From Adiantum capillus-veneris (taxonomy: Eukaryota; Streptophyta; Polypodiopsida; Polypodiales; Pteridaceae), in contig CM043959.1 of the NCBI GenBank assembly GCA_014529385.2, positions 8,521,526 to 8,585,525 of the forward strand: a DNA stretch of 64,000 nucleotides, in the 5' to 3' direction. Position 1 is the first letter of the stretch. Every line of letters starts with the position of its first letter. A program made the position numbers and the translations under genes. Below the pieces are notes generated by a model. That model saw only the letters and a list, made by a program, of their open reading frames with translations, was not told the DNA's origin and did no database searches. Below are positions 22,850 to 33,476 of the stretch, piece after piece.

Positions 22850-24178
22850 GCAAAACAGCAAGCCATATAGCTTGCCCCCAATGCATATGTGATGTTGGCA
22901 AGCTCTATGGCTTGCCAATTTGCCAATTAGGATTGCGAAGCGATTTTAGGGCCTAAAAACCGCTCGCAGACATATAGACAACACAATGGCAAGTTGTTGG
23001 CAATATGGCAAGCCATAGAGATTTCCCACAATGCATATGCCTCGTGCGCAAGCATTATGGCTTGTTGTATTGCCAAACAGATTGTCATTTTGTTGTTTTT
23101 AGCAACATGAGACAGTTTTAGCGCTTGAAAATCTCTCACAAACCTATAGACAACACAATGGCCAGTCGTTGGCAATACGGCAAGCCATGGAGCTTTCCCA
23201 CAATGCATATGCATTGTGGGAAAGCTCCATAGCTTTCCATTTTGCCAAACGGATCTCCATTGTGTTGTTTTTAGGGCCACAAGGCAATTTTAAAGCTTGA
23301 GAATTTCTTGCGGACATATAGACAACACAATGGCTAGCCTTTTGGCAATAGGGAAAACCATAGATCTTGCACACAATGCATATGCATTGTGGGAAAACTC
23401 TATGGCTTGTCGTATTGCCAAGAAATTTTCCATTGTGTTGTTTTTAGGGTTGCTTAGCTATTTTAGGGCTTGAAAACCGCTTGAGGACATAAAAACAACA
23501 CAATGGCAAGTTATTGGCAATACGGCAAGCCGTAGAGCTTTCCCTCAATGCATATTACTTGTGGGAAAGCTTTATGGCTTTTCGTATTGCCAAAAAGATT
23601 GACATTACGTTGTTTTTCGAGACACGAGGCAATTTTAGCACTTGAAAACCGCTCGCAAACATATACACAACACAATGGAGAGTCGTTTGAAAATACGGCA
23701 AGCCATAAAGCTTGCCCACAATGCCTATGCATTGTAAGCAAGATCTATGGCTTGCCGTATTGCAAAAGGCTTGCCATGTGTTTTTTTTAGGGCCACTTAG
23801 CTATTTTAGGATTTGAAAAGAGCTTGCAGACTTATAGGAAACACAATGACGGGCGGTTTGGCAATACGTCAAGCCATAGAGCTTGCCCACAACGTATATG
23901 CACTGTGGGCAAGCTCTATGGCTTGCCCTATTTCCAAACGGCTTGCCATTGTGTTATTTTCAGGGCCGCTTAGCTATTTTAGGACTTGAAAACCATTTGC
24001 GGACATATAAACAACATAGTGGCGAGCCGTTGGCAATACGGAAATCCATAGAGCTTGCCCACAATGCATATGCATTGTGGGTAAGATTTGTGGCTTGCCG
24101 TATTGACAAACAAATTTCCATTGTGTTGTTTTTAATATGCGTGGGTAAACTCCATGGCTTGCCGTATTGCTGAACGTA
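22850..24178. repeat. 172-bp satellite-like array of palindromic units
   Basis: Palindrome centres (ATGCATATGCAT type) fall near 22886, 23036, 23208, 23381, 23553, 23726, 23897 and 24070, so from the second on the spacing is 171-173 bp. Each unit has arms of about 35 bp (GGCAAGCCATAGAGCTT...CACAATGC and its complement) followed by CCATTGTGTTGTTTTTAGGG and, after ~40 bp, ACACAATGG, making a second nested inverted pair. A partial ninth unit ends near 24178. Open frames across it are by-products of the repeat. Confidence 0.92.
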
Positions 24179-24375
24179 GCTTAAACTAACCTAACCTAAT
24201 GTAGCTTAACTTAACTAACCTAACGTGTAAGATAACCTAACCTAACCTAATGTAGCTTAGCCTAACATAGCTTAACTTAACCTAACCTAACGTAGAAGAT
24301 AACCTAACCTAATCTAACCTAACATATATCCTAACCTAACGTATAAGATAACCTAACCTAACCTACACTTAACCT
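24179..24375. repeat. Degenerate AACCT repeats, right block
   Basis: Runs of CTAACCTAACCTAA with AACGTAG(C/A) interruptions mirror the block to the left of the 172-bp array. Confidence 0.8.
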
Positions 24376-24845
24376 AAAACATTAACAAAATTTATTCAAA
24401 ACAAGATTTTTTCATAAACCAAAACATCATAATTCAAAATGAAATTTCACATCACAAACCATAATTTCTTTTAAATCATTGAAAGTTTAAAGCATGAAAT
24501 TTTCTTCTATTAATATACAAATTAATTTAAATAGACTTAATATGCATTTAGAGGTTCGAGCACTCACATTCGTCCTATTTGAGCAATAAAAGAAGTTCTA
24601 GATGCCTTAAAACCTGTAAAAATGCACACACAAACACAAAGTTAAACCCTAAACCCTAAATCTACAAGTAAACATGAAAACAATCTCATCGTAGTGTTAT
24701 GGGCTAACCCACGAGCAAGATTAGCACTTCCGACAGCTTGTTTTGCACCAGATCTGTTAGAGGTGAGGAAGGAGAGAGCTTAGAAAAGGTGTAAGAAGAA
24801 GAGAAATGGGCAGAGAAAGCCCACGGTTTCCTTTTTGGCAGGTAC
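24376..24845. other. AT-rich DNA with a short telomere-like sequence
   Basis: I see no gene. TTAAACCCTAAACCCTAAAT at about 24642-24661 contains two and a half units of the plant telomere-type repeat, too few to mean more than chance or an insertion footprint. Confidence 0.4.
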
Positions 24846-24987
24846 TGTCGGTAGAGAAATCGGTATAGGCGTTGGAAAGTGCATGCGCGCTGACGTCGGA
24901 ATAGGCGTCGATAATTTGAAAATCAAATTTTGAAAAAAAATTAGCTCCCTCCATACATACCTACACATATACGGACGCTCACCAGTG
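24846..24987. mobile_element. Second CACTA-like terminal region
   Basis: It contains TCGGTAGAGAAATCGGTATAGG and GTCGGAATAGGCGTCG, closely similar in the same orientation to 13658-13690 of the CACTA remnant. It ends in ACGGACGCTCACCAGTG at 24987, the complement of a CACTGGTG terminus. The 8-bp terminus matches that at 10630 inverted. No 3-bp duplication is visible. Confidence 0.5.
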
Positions 24988-24989
24988 AC

Positions 24990-25380
24990 CTCAGTAATGT
25001 GGCACTGGAATTTAAGTGACCTCTTGTACTGATCCAAAGATAAAATCCATGGATATGCTCTCCCGTGGTAAATTAGGGATTGGCAAAGGTTGAAGCAATC
25101 CAGGTTGCTTCCCTCTATCAAACTTCGTCTTTTGGAATACCACACATTTAGAAACATATTCTTGTATGCTTGATTTCATGGCAGGCCAATAGAAATATGT
25201 TGCTATCCCTTTTTAGGGTAGTCTGAATCCCTCTATGTCCCCATAAGGAGGAGCATGAGATTCATACATTACTTTCTCATGTATTGAGTTCGTAACGCAT
25301 AGTCTATTGCCATAGAGAGAAGATAACCATCTTGTAAAATAAATGGTTCCTCTTTATTCCCTAGTGCAAGGGCTGAAATC
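24990..25380 (-). pseudogene. Chromovirus integrase, N-terminal remnant
   Basis: The minus strand continues the polyprotein from the RNase H end into a degraded integrase start. Recognisable pieces are a WPAMKSSIQEYV-like stretch near 25140-25185 and, in several frames, a segment around 25020-25110 equivalent to the usual LQPLPIPxxPWxSISMDFI. Homology stops at about 25000, where the CACTA-like terminus begins. The missing continuation is of the type present at 13905, in the other orientation. Confidence 0.6.
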
Positions 25381-26720
25381 ACATCTCTAAATCGGGATCA
25401 ACAGTGTACTCATCTATCATAGAAGATATATCATTGTGAGTTGCTATAGAAACCGCATTCACTCTCGGGCGTCTTGAGAGTGCATCGGCTACTTGATTAT
25501 GCTTGCCGGCAATAAGAGCAATATGAAAATCAAATTGCGAAAGGAAATTTTCCCACCTCAAATTGTTTTCTGGAGAGCTTGGCATGCGTCATGAAGTACT
25601 TAAGGCTTTGGTGATCCATCCGCAGAATGAAAGGAGTCCCCAATAAATAGTGCTTCACTGAGTCTAAGGCATGTAGAACTTCAAGGAGTTCCTTTTCATA
25701 TATGCCTAGAGCTTGCTCAAAAGGGTTGAGCGTTTGACTTTCATAGGCTATGGCGTGCCCTTCTTGGAGCAAAGCAGCTCCAAGGCAATCACCACAAGCA
25801 TCACATTGGAATTCAAATGGCTTTGAGAGATCCAGCAATGTAAGCACAGGTTGAGAGATAAGCTTTTCAAAAGCATTGTTCTCCTTGGCAGACCATGTAT
25901 ACCTAACGGTTTTCTTTGATAGGTCATGTGATGGTCCCACGATTTGTGAGAACTTTTCTATGAAGTGTCTATAGTATGCACACATACCTATAAATCTTCT
26001 TAGTTCATGTAGATTCCTTGGATTAGGCCATCCTTTTATTACCTCTAGCTTTGATGGATCCATTTGGATGCCATCTTGAGAGATAAAATATTGAATCTCT
26101 TATAAGAAAAACTCAATTCTCTTTTGATTAATATAAAGTTTATTCTCTCGTAAGACTTGAAATATCACCTAGAGGTGTTGCTTGTGTTTGTCTAGTGAAT
26201 TAGAGTAGATGATTATATCATCAAAGAACACTCCAGTAAAGGTTTGGTGCAGCCTGAATAGCTTCTCCATCAAGCGGTTAAATGTGGTTGTTGCATTGGT
26301 CAAGACAAAAAGAATGACAATGTATTCATAAAGACCAAACATAGTGCAAAATGTGATCTTTACAATGTCTTGATCAACTATCTTATTTGATGGTAGCCAC
26401 TTTTTAGGTCAATGCTAATGAAGTACTAAAGTAGGTCGATCCTTGTAGCTTATCAAATAGGTCTTCTACCCATGGACGGGAAACCTATTCTTGATAGTGA
26501 TCCTATTTAGTGCTCTATAGTCGACACACATACGCTATGTACCATCTTTCTTTTGTACTAATAACATGGGTGAAAAAAATGGAGATGAGCTAGACCTAAC
26601 CATGCCCTTCTCAACTAACTCATGGACTTGCCACATAATCTCCACTTGTTGATCTTGAGAAACTCTGTAAGGAGGTTTATTAGGCGGTGAAATTCCTAGA
26701 AGAAGTTCAATTGCATGGTC
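25379..26720 (-). pseudogene. Chromovirus reverse transcriptase and RNase H
   Basis: 25530-26063 encodes the RT thumb (VIKGWPNPRNLHELRRFIG) and RNase H start (FEFQCDACGDCLGAALLQ), continuing to ILRMDHQSLKYF. 25379-25585 holds the RNase H end (GKHNQVADALSRRP). Upstream, 26064-26720 has several stops but keeps an FFDDIIIYS active-site motif near 26200-26226 and VCVDYRALN near 26500. The catalytic Asp pair survives, yet the frame does not. The order and chromovirus-type motifs join it to the protease and gag at higher coordinates. Confidence 0.8.
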
Positions 26721-26999
26721 ATCATTTCCCTATTTAGAAGGTAGTTCACAAGGGATTTCTTCAATAAAAACATCTTGAAATCCTTTGAGAAAACTGGATA
26801 ACTCTAGTTCCTAGTGATTGTTTATATTTTCTTTTGCTAAAGCATTAGGTTCAATTTGAGAATCTTTGACAAAAATCATGTACATGGAAATAGAGCTCTT
26901 CATTGACTTGATGAAAGCTTGCGTATGTACAATGGGTATGGTGTTACCCAACTCCTTAGCATCTATGCACATATCTTTTTCCCTGAACCTAAAGTAGAT

Positions 27000-27303
27000 T
27001 TTCCTTCATGGAATTTTACATTGGCCAGCCATGTGATCAAACCATGGTGCCCCTAGGATTACATCCTTGTGCTTGAGAGGAGAGATAAAGAAGTCCTCCT
27101 AGTCCACATAGATTTGGACAAGGAGCCTCAATTTCCCAATTAAGGGAGTGACTGAAGGTTCTTGCCCCTTGAAAGCACCATCGATGGGTTACTAGTACAT
27201 CTCCCATCTCATAGGCTTGGATGTCTAGCTTGGTGGCCAACTCTGTGGATATGAAATTGTGAGTAGAACCAGGGTCAAAGAGAATAAAAGAATCATGTTC
27301 TCT
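27000..27303 (-). pseudogene. Chromovirus aspartic protease
   Basis: The frame contains FILFDPGSTHNFIS at about 27255-27297, the position of the retropepsin catalytic D-S/T-G motif, followed by ELATKLDIQAYEMGD. The active site here reads D-P-G. The catalytic Asp is retained and I believe Pro at this position also occurs in other plant Ty3 proteins, so it need not be a decay mutation. Retropepsins act as dimers to process the polyprotein. Confidence 0.65.
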
Positions 27304-28478
27304 TACCTTTCCCCAAGCATGGCATAGAGGAGATCCTTAGTGGTGAGCTTCCTCTTGTTGGATTTTGACCAAGGTAGCTCTAGGAGGCTCATTTCATGTA
27401 TTCTTGTGCGGGCAAGCACGACAAGCAGGCCCTTGCTCCCCGCACTCAAAACAATGGTTACGAGAGAGTTTATTTTTTCCTTTATAAACTCCCTTCTCCC
27501 TAGCTTTGTTGTTGTTGGCGTTGCCTTTAGGAGACGTTTGGACATTGTCCTTCCCCTTAGTCTCTATTACGGTCCTTGTCCTCCGTGGGCTTAACATTTC
27601 TCTTAGCCCCTTGATTTACAAAGCCACCATGTTATGGTGTATGACCACAGATATGGTGCACGGCCTTTGGGAGTTGATATGCTCCGCCATATCTTCAATT
27701 AGACCCACACAAACGTGTTCTTTTTTCTCTCCAAAATCCATTTTTTTGAAGACAGTGGCTTTGAGATGTAAGTCCAAAAACTTGTCTACATATTTGTGGA
27801 TAGATTCATAGGGAGAGAGCTTCAAACTTCGCCATTCGGTGATTACTTTGTCTTTGGCATCAGTGGGCCAAAAACTGCTTCATGATGGAAGCTCTTAAAA
27901 GCTTTCCATGTTCGTGGAGATTCACCTTTGCCCGTAGGTTAGACTACCATTGCCTCGTGGACTTTTAAAATGCATAGCTACATGGTGTAGCTTAGAGGAC
28001 TCAGTGAAGCCCTCATCTCCAAACGCCGCATCGAATTGTTGGATGAAGGCCAAGACTTTGTCCATAGCACCAAAGGTCCCATTGTTGGTACGGAAAGAGA
28101 TGTTCTTTTCTCCCTCTTTGAACTTCTTGAGCTTGGACAACCTTTTCTATGTGGCATAGGATCTCCTATGGCCTCTTCTTTTTGGTGGTTCGAAATTTGC
28201 ACCAACACTTTCTTCAAAAGATGAAGAATTTGAGGAGGATGGAGAAGAGGGTGACCTATTTCTCACCTTTTTCTTCCTTTGTTCCTCCTTATCTGCACCA
28301 TCACTTTCTTCATAAGAGGAAGAGGATGAAGAAGATGGAGAAGAGGTTGATCTCTTTCTTGCCTTTTTCTTCTCTTGCTTTTTGTCATCCTTCTTTCAAT
28401 TATGGTGTGGAGAAGTGTGTGATGGTCTTCTCTGTTTAGGGGGTGTTGGAGAGTGGTTTGCTCGCCGTCTTCATGGAG
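27304..28478 (-). pseudogene. Chromovirus gag, C-terminal part
   Basis: Reading leftward, a Ser-rich linker (PSSSSSSSYEESDGADK near 28280-28330) is followed by the capsid region (28140-27616), with FGAMDKVLAFIQQFDAAF and SIHKYVDKFLDLHLKATVF. 27394-27597 holds a basic stretch and a zinc-knuckle-like HCFECGEQGPACRACPHK, in which the usual His is not in the canonical position. Several stops interrupt it. Its upstream part continues at 30740-31143, on the far side of an inserted element. Confidence 0.7.
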
Positions 28479-28483
28479 CCATC

Positions 28484-28804
28484 CGTTGGGAATGGGATCG
28501 TGCTAGCTATGGTGGATGAAAGAGAAACATAGCATCAATGTGTGAGTGTGTGTGTAAGCAAGGTTATCACTCAAGTGAATTAGGTACCAAGATAGAACTA
28601 TCTTGGACTCATAAACACAATCTTAAGTATTGACTTAGCTTAGCACAAGCTCACCATAGACAAGCATGTAGTGCAAAATAGAATTGTGTTTTTTCATTCA
28701 TGAAATGAGCTTTAAGTAGCTCTACAGCCTTGCTCCATAGCATGTGGGATAAATGCAATCTTCTCTCCTTGACTCACACTTTAGGAAAAAGCTCACATTT
28801 TACA
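28484..28804 (-). repeat. 3' LTR of TRIM-like element
   Basis: It pairs with 30414-30734. On the minus strand it starts TGTAAAATGTGAGC and ends CCCATTCCCAACG, where the other copy has CCCAACA. Confidence 0.75.
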
Positions 28805-30413
28805 ATCCTCCCCTTGAGGTTTGGACTATGACAAAATATTGAAGATGCATAATCCACACAGGATGATAAGCTGGTATCCAAACAGGATGGTAAAATCCAC
28901 ACAGGCTGACAAAATCCTCACCGGATGATAATATCCATACAGGAAAATAAAAGTCCTCCCCTACAAGTGGAGAGGCTGCATCTTCAAAGTACGTCTTCAT
29001 AAAAGACAAGGTTGGTCTCTCCTTTGCCTTCTTCGTCTTCTACCATGTGAGCCGATCCTTTGTTAGGTCTTTTGCCTTCGTGGCTTCTGCTGTTGCTTTC
29101 TCCACTGCTACTACCTCCATTTGTGCTAACAGAGGGGGTCTTAGCTTAGGAGACTCTCCTAGCCAGTGTCTACCTCTTTACACGAGGACAAAATAACCCT
29201 TGAAAATTTTTATTGGAAAGTTGGTGTGCTTGGTTGCAATAATTTTAGGGTTTAATTGTAAGGGGAAGAGAGAGAGAAAGAATGAGAGAGTGAGTGAAAA
29301 TTCCTTTCGTAAAGCTCTACTCCTTTTGTGAAGCTCCTCTTCACTGTCGGTGAAGCCCCTCTTCACAAGGAGGTAATGCCCTTTGCTTTACGCGGTGAAG
29401 CTCATTGGAATTTTCCGCTTCTGATGCTTGAAGGAGTTTGAAAAAGATTATGCTAGTGAAGACTACCCCTCTGAAATAACCTTATGGAATTCGTCCTTTT
29501 GTAGTAATGATTTAGTCACCTTGGTTTCCCTGCAGGTGGGAAAGGGCTCCAAAGGAGGACCTTTTTGCAAGGACTTATAGGAACCTCCCCTTGTGGTGCT
29601 TGGGGCCGTGTGAGCCGGTGCTAGTGCCAACGGGCAAGGCGGGCAGGTCCGCGCAGTTGGGGCAGGCGCGGGCAGCAAGGAAGCTTCTTGGACAAGCGGG
29701 GATAGGTCACCGGGCAGGCGGGCAAAAAAAGGTGCGGCAGGAACAGTCCCTAGCGGATCGATTTGCTCAAAAAGCCAATTTGATGCAAATTTCAAGTCCG
29801 TCCAGATTGCTTGAAATAGCAAAGACCATTTGAGTCGTAGACCCCACGAGTCAACACACCATTTATGGTCCAATAGCCAACAAAGCGATCTCGTTTTCTT
29901 GCAAGGAGATCCTAAAAATAGAGTCTTAAACTCAACCTAGCAGGCTCCACACACACACACCCCTAATAGTAGGTAATATAGAGGATAGGTTTAATGGAGT
30001 TCTCGGGCTAGGATTGCAGAGCTTGAAGGATCTATGGAAAACTTGAAATGAGCACGGTAGGATGAGGTGAGCAATGCAAAAATAAAATGAGTTCAATGAA
30101 TTTAATTAAAGAGGCAAATGATGCAAAAATTTACACAAAAGGGAAATCTAAAATGCAACACAAAAAGATGCTAATCATCTCCCTAATCAAGCCTACCTAG
30201 CCATGGAGGGTAGTGGCCTCTTGGGTGTGCCAAGGACATGCCTACACATAGCTAGATTAGTGTTTAATTAGCGATATGCAACTAGTTATGAAAATGTCAA
30301 TGGACCAGAACAATAATGATGAAATGACGATCAATCTAATGGAGATGCTAATAATAAACACACTAATGCATAATGAAAAATCTAGCTAGCATAACCTAAA
30401 GCTGTGATATCAA

Positions 30414-30734
30414 TTGTTGGGAATGGGATCGTGCTAGCTATGGTGGATGAAAGAGAAACATAGCGTCAATGTGTGAGTGTGTGTGTAAGCAAGGTTATCA
30501 CTCAAGTGAATTAGGTTACAAGATAGAATTAGCTTGGACTCATAAACACAATCTTGAGTATTGACTTAGCTTAGCACAAGCTCACCATAAACAAGCATGT
30601 AGTGCAAAATAGAGTTGTGTTTATTCATGAGATGAGATGAGCTTTAAGTAGCTCTACAACCTTTCTCCACAGCATGTGGAATAATTCCACTCTTCTCTCC
30701 TTGACTCACACTTTAGGACAAAGCTCACTTTAAA
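30414..30734 (-). repeat. 5' LTR of TRIM-like element
   Basis: It pairs with 28484-28804 and is followed, in minus sense, by the degraded primer-binding site. Its first bases (TTTAAAGTGAGC) have drifted from the TG start. Confidence 0.75.
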
Positions 30735-30739
30735 CCATC

Positions 30740-31143
30740 TCTACCGAGGTGGCAAGAGACTCACTTATTTCTTGTTCCTTCGGTGGGGGATCTACTATTA
30801 AAACTTGAGTTCACCTTTTGGGAAGGAGATACATCGTCAAGTAGTAGATTTTTGAGCCCTTCGTACGGATCCTCTTCTTCTTCCGTTATCGGAGAGATGC
30901 CTCTTTTGGAAGTCTCACAAGGAGGCTTCCTAACTACTCTCTCTTCTTGGTGGGGAGTTTGGAGAATCCCATGAGCAAGTAGTTGTCGTTGCACTTCATT
31001 TTGGAGGTATGGATTTCCCATGTCTTGTTGAAGCCTAGAAACAAGGTAGTTAACAAGCATAGGGGCATCATAAGTAGCATGTTCATTAGCAAAATCAAAG
31101 CTATCAACATTAATTCACTCTCTTTACTATTGTCATCCATTCT
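30740..31143 (-). pseudogene. Chromovirus gag, N-terminal part
   Basis: The frame begins MDDNSKES at 31143 and, after a small frameshift, continues as NYLVSRLQQDMGNPYLQNEV and an acidic ISPITEEEEDPYEGLKNLL stretch. It runs to the insertion point of the TRIM-like element at 30735. The Met-rich acidic N-terminus and position upstream of the capsid half fit gag. There is no other recognisable domain. Confidence 0.55.
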
Positions 31144-31805
31144 AACAACTTTTACGTGTAAAATTGTTTAGGTGTACTTTGGAACTTCAATCCCTAGTTG
31201 CTATTTATTGGTTCGGAGGGGGAGGGAGTGAGAAAAGAAAAAATAGAGGAATTCTTTGTGTTTCAAAATCATGGATTTCCAAAAGATATTACCCTTGAAC
31301 TTTTGAGTCAATAGCTACAAAGATCCATGCAAGAACTAGCATTGCTGTGTATCAATTGCTTTTTTTCTGATTATAGTTCATTTGTTGAGGGATGAAAGCT
31401 ATAAAGAGTTTTTATAGATGCAAATTTACACACAGACACAACCTTATGACCATGTTTTTTGAGTAATTTATATGGGGCAGAATTGGACAAGTAGCTCAAG
31501 TGCAAGCTGAGTGGGTACATGGTTTTAAAGCCAAACTAAGACACATTGAGGGTACATCTAGTTATCAACATAAGTGGTTCCTTAGTACATTTCTAGTCAC
31601 TATGGTAAATGCTCTTTGACTAGTTTTACTCAGTTAGATCATGTGAGACTAAGTTTTATATGTAAGATAGGGGTATTGTAATTTTCTGCATTGATTGTCG
31701 TATAAGCGTATAACGGGGGGTCATATTCCCTAGTATAAGTCATATATAGGGGTTTTATCAAATTTGTCTGCTAGCAAGTGGTGTCCCTTTTTATAAATAG
31801 AGTGA
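31144..31805 (-). other. Chromovirus 5' leader region
   Basis: No gene is recognised. A minus-strand TATTTATAAAAAGG near 31783-31800 is TATA-box-like. A clear primer-binding site is not visible, so part of the leader or LTR end is probably lost. Confidence 0.35.
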
Positions 31806-32703
31806 ATGCCCTGGGAGAGAGAGTCTTCTTTACTTCACACATGAGCTTGTGTGAGTGTGTGTGTGATAATTCCTTGCCAAAATCAGTCCGCCTCTCTCTC
31901 TTGGTCGGCCCCTCTTGCTTTTTACTAATGCTGGCATCCCATTGGACCTTGTAAAGCTTAGCCAACGATAATTAAGAATCATAAGTGATAGCCTTGTGAC
32001 ATATGTCCCCCTTTTGTGAGAGCTTTAGGTAATTAAAGAATGCAAATAAACTCTGGACCCCTTAGTCTTCTGGCCAATAAGAATCAGGCAAGCCATTGGG
32101 TTGTTGAATGCTCATTGCACCTCTTGGGAGACTATCCAATGGTCTTCTAGAGAGATTAATTTCTATTGGTTTTTTGTGTGTCTTTAAATGAATTAAAATA
32201 GATTTATTCTAGCCTAATTCTCATTGGTCCACCTCTATGGCCATCCAATAGGATTTGAATGCACCTTGTGGGAAACTAGGCTAGGGAGTTGACATGTGTT
32301 CCATATTCCCTTTGTGTAAAGGGATATTGCTAGAGAGTGTGTGTGTGTGTGTGTGTGTGTGTTTCTCTCTCATCCCATGCTAAAAGAGCTCGCCCCCTCA
32401 AAGATAGGGATGTGGGAAGACTTTTGAGTCCTTCCACAAGCATCCAATTTACCTAGAGTTTGCCCATTGAACATAACCTTTGAATTTTGGAAGTCTTAAT
32501 GGGTTGTGAACCTTATGGTATTTGAAGCCCATTGTTGCACGTTGATCTTTTGCAGATGGCCCCCCCCTTTGGATCCCTACTATAACCGGTCTGCCAGCCT
32601 AGCCAATATTCGAGCTTTTTCTCCCTTGGTACTTCCCCATATTAAATAAATAGTTTAACACAAGAAAATCATTTAGGAGAATTAGATATTAGTTATTATG
32701 ACA
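31806..32703 (-). repeat. Chromovirus-associated LTR, right copy
   Basis: It is the reverse complement of 15096-15960, ending at 32703 with the complement of TGTCATAATAACTAATATC. It includes a GT microsatellite near 32335-32361 where the other copy has CA repeats, and an interrupted GA tract. In minus sense it lies upstream of gag, as a 5' LTR should. Confidence 0.7.
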
Positions 32704-32968
32704 GTTTCCCAAGCCAAAACTTCCTCTTGTTCTCTTAAATAAAATTACCTTCTATTTATTGATTTGGGCATGTGCTTCTTCTTCTCCATAAGATTTACAT
32801 GCAATATCTTGTAGCCAATGCAAAGCTTTCTTGAGAATTTCGATGATGGGTTTTTCATGTAATCTCTTTTGGATTTTATTGTCAATGGTATCAAACTAAC
32901 CCTTCCTCATCAATTTGCAACTAAATCTTGATCACCATCTTCTTTATGAGTACTCCTTATATTTCCTT

Positions 32969-32972
<4 letters not shown>

Positions 32973-33049
<77 letters not shown>
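32973..33049. repeat. (CT)n microsatellite
   Basis: About 38 CT units without interruption, in non-coding DNA between the two LTR-like blocks. Confidence 0.95.
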
Positions 33050-33053
<4 letters not shown>

Positions 33054-33476
33054 TATTCCCTCACATCCTAGTTCACGATTGTCAAAAACTAGGTGATGTA
33101 TACATTTACCAAATATTATGCATGGTATTTAGGTGTGTTATTGTTTTGTTGTTGGATTAACTTGTGTGTAGCAGAAAATAACATGAACATAGTGAGCATT
33201 TCATTAGAATAGCTTCCTAATGAGAATGACAAGAGTGCTTAGTGGAGAGAGCAACAAAAAGCATAACACCTAGTTAGATAGCATGAACAATACTTCAAAA
33301 GAGTGAGAAATTAAGGAATTGAAAACAATTGAGGACTGCATTTACATGGAGCCGGTCCCCCCTCCAAAAGGCTTTGTATTATGGTTTCTCCCATCAAGAG
33401 AGACATTTTACAATACAATTCTTTTTGTTCCTTCAAGGCCAGCTAGTGCAATGAAGATGGAAACTTCATGCACTAA

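Larger units (their letters stand above)
28484..30734 (-). mobile_element. TRIM-like non-autonomous LTR element inside gag
   Basis: LTRs of about 321 bp (28484-28804 and 30414-30734) flank 1.6 kb without pol motifs. The minus-strand polypurine tract (AAGGGGAGGATTG) adjoins the 3' LTR at 28805-28820. A degraded primer site (minus-strand TTGATATCACAGC, compare TGGTATCAGAGC) lies at 30399-30413. CCATC occurs on both sides (28479-28483 and 30735-30739), a 5-bp target duplication. The flanks are two halves of the same chromovirus gag. Frames inside (29463-29873 minus, Pro/Ala-rich) show no known domain. It must have used enzymes from another element. Confidence 0.8.

Noticed and set aside
22927..24173. 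Overlapping 76-117-residue frames with Cys, Tyr and Leu repeats
   Set aside because: They are shadows of the 172-bp repeat array, present on both strands with the same period.
22850..24178. CRISPR-like array
   Set aside because: The 172-bp units are wholly similar to each other with no unique spacers, the repeats are palindromic along most of their length, and the context is a plant nuclear genome.
24642..24661. Interstitial telomere
   Set aside because: Only about two and a half CCCTAAA units are present, too few to support it.
29463..29873. Pro/Ala-rich 136-residue frame in the TRIM-like element
   Set aside because: No domain, GC-rich local composition, and no evidence of selection; kept only as a note within the element.
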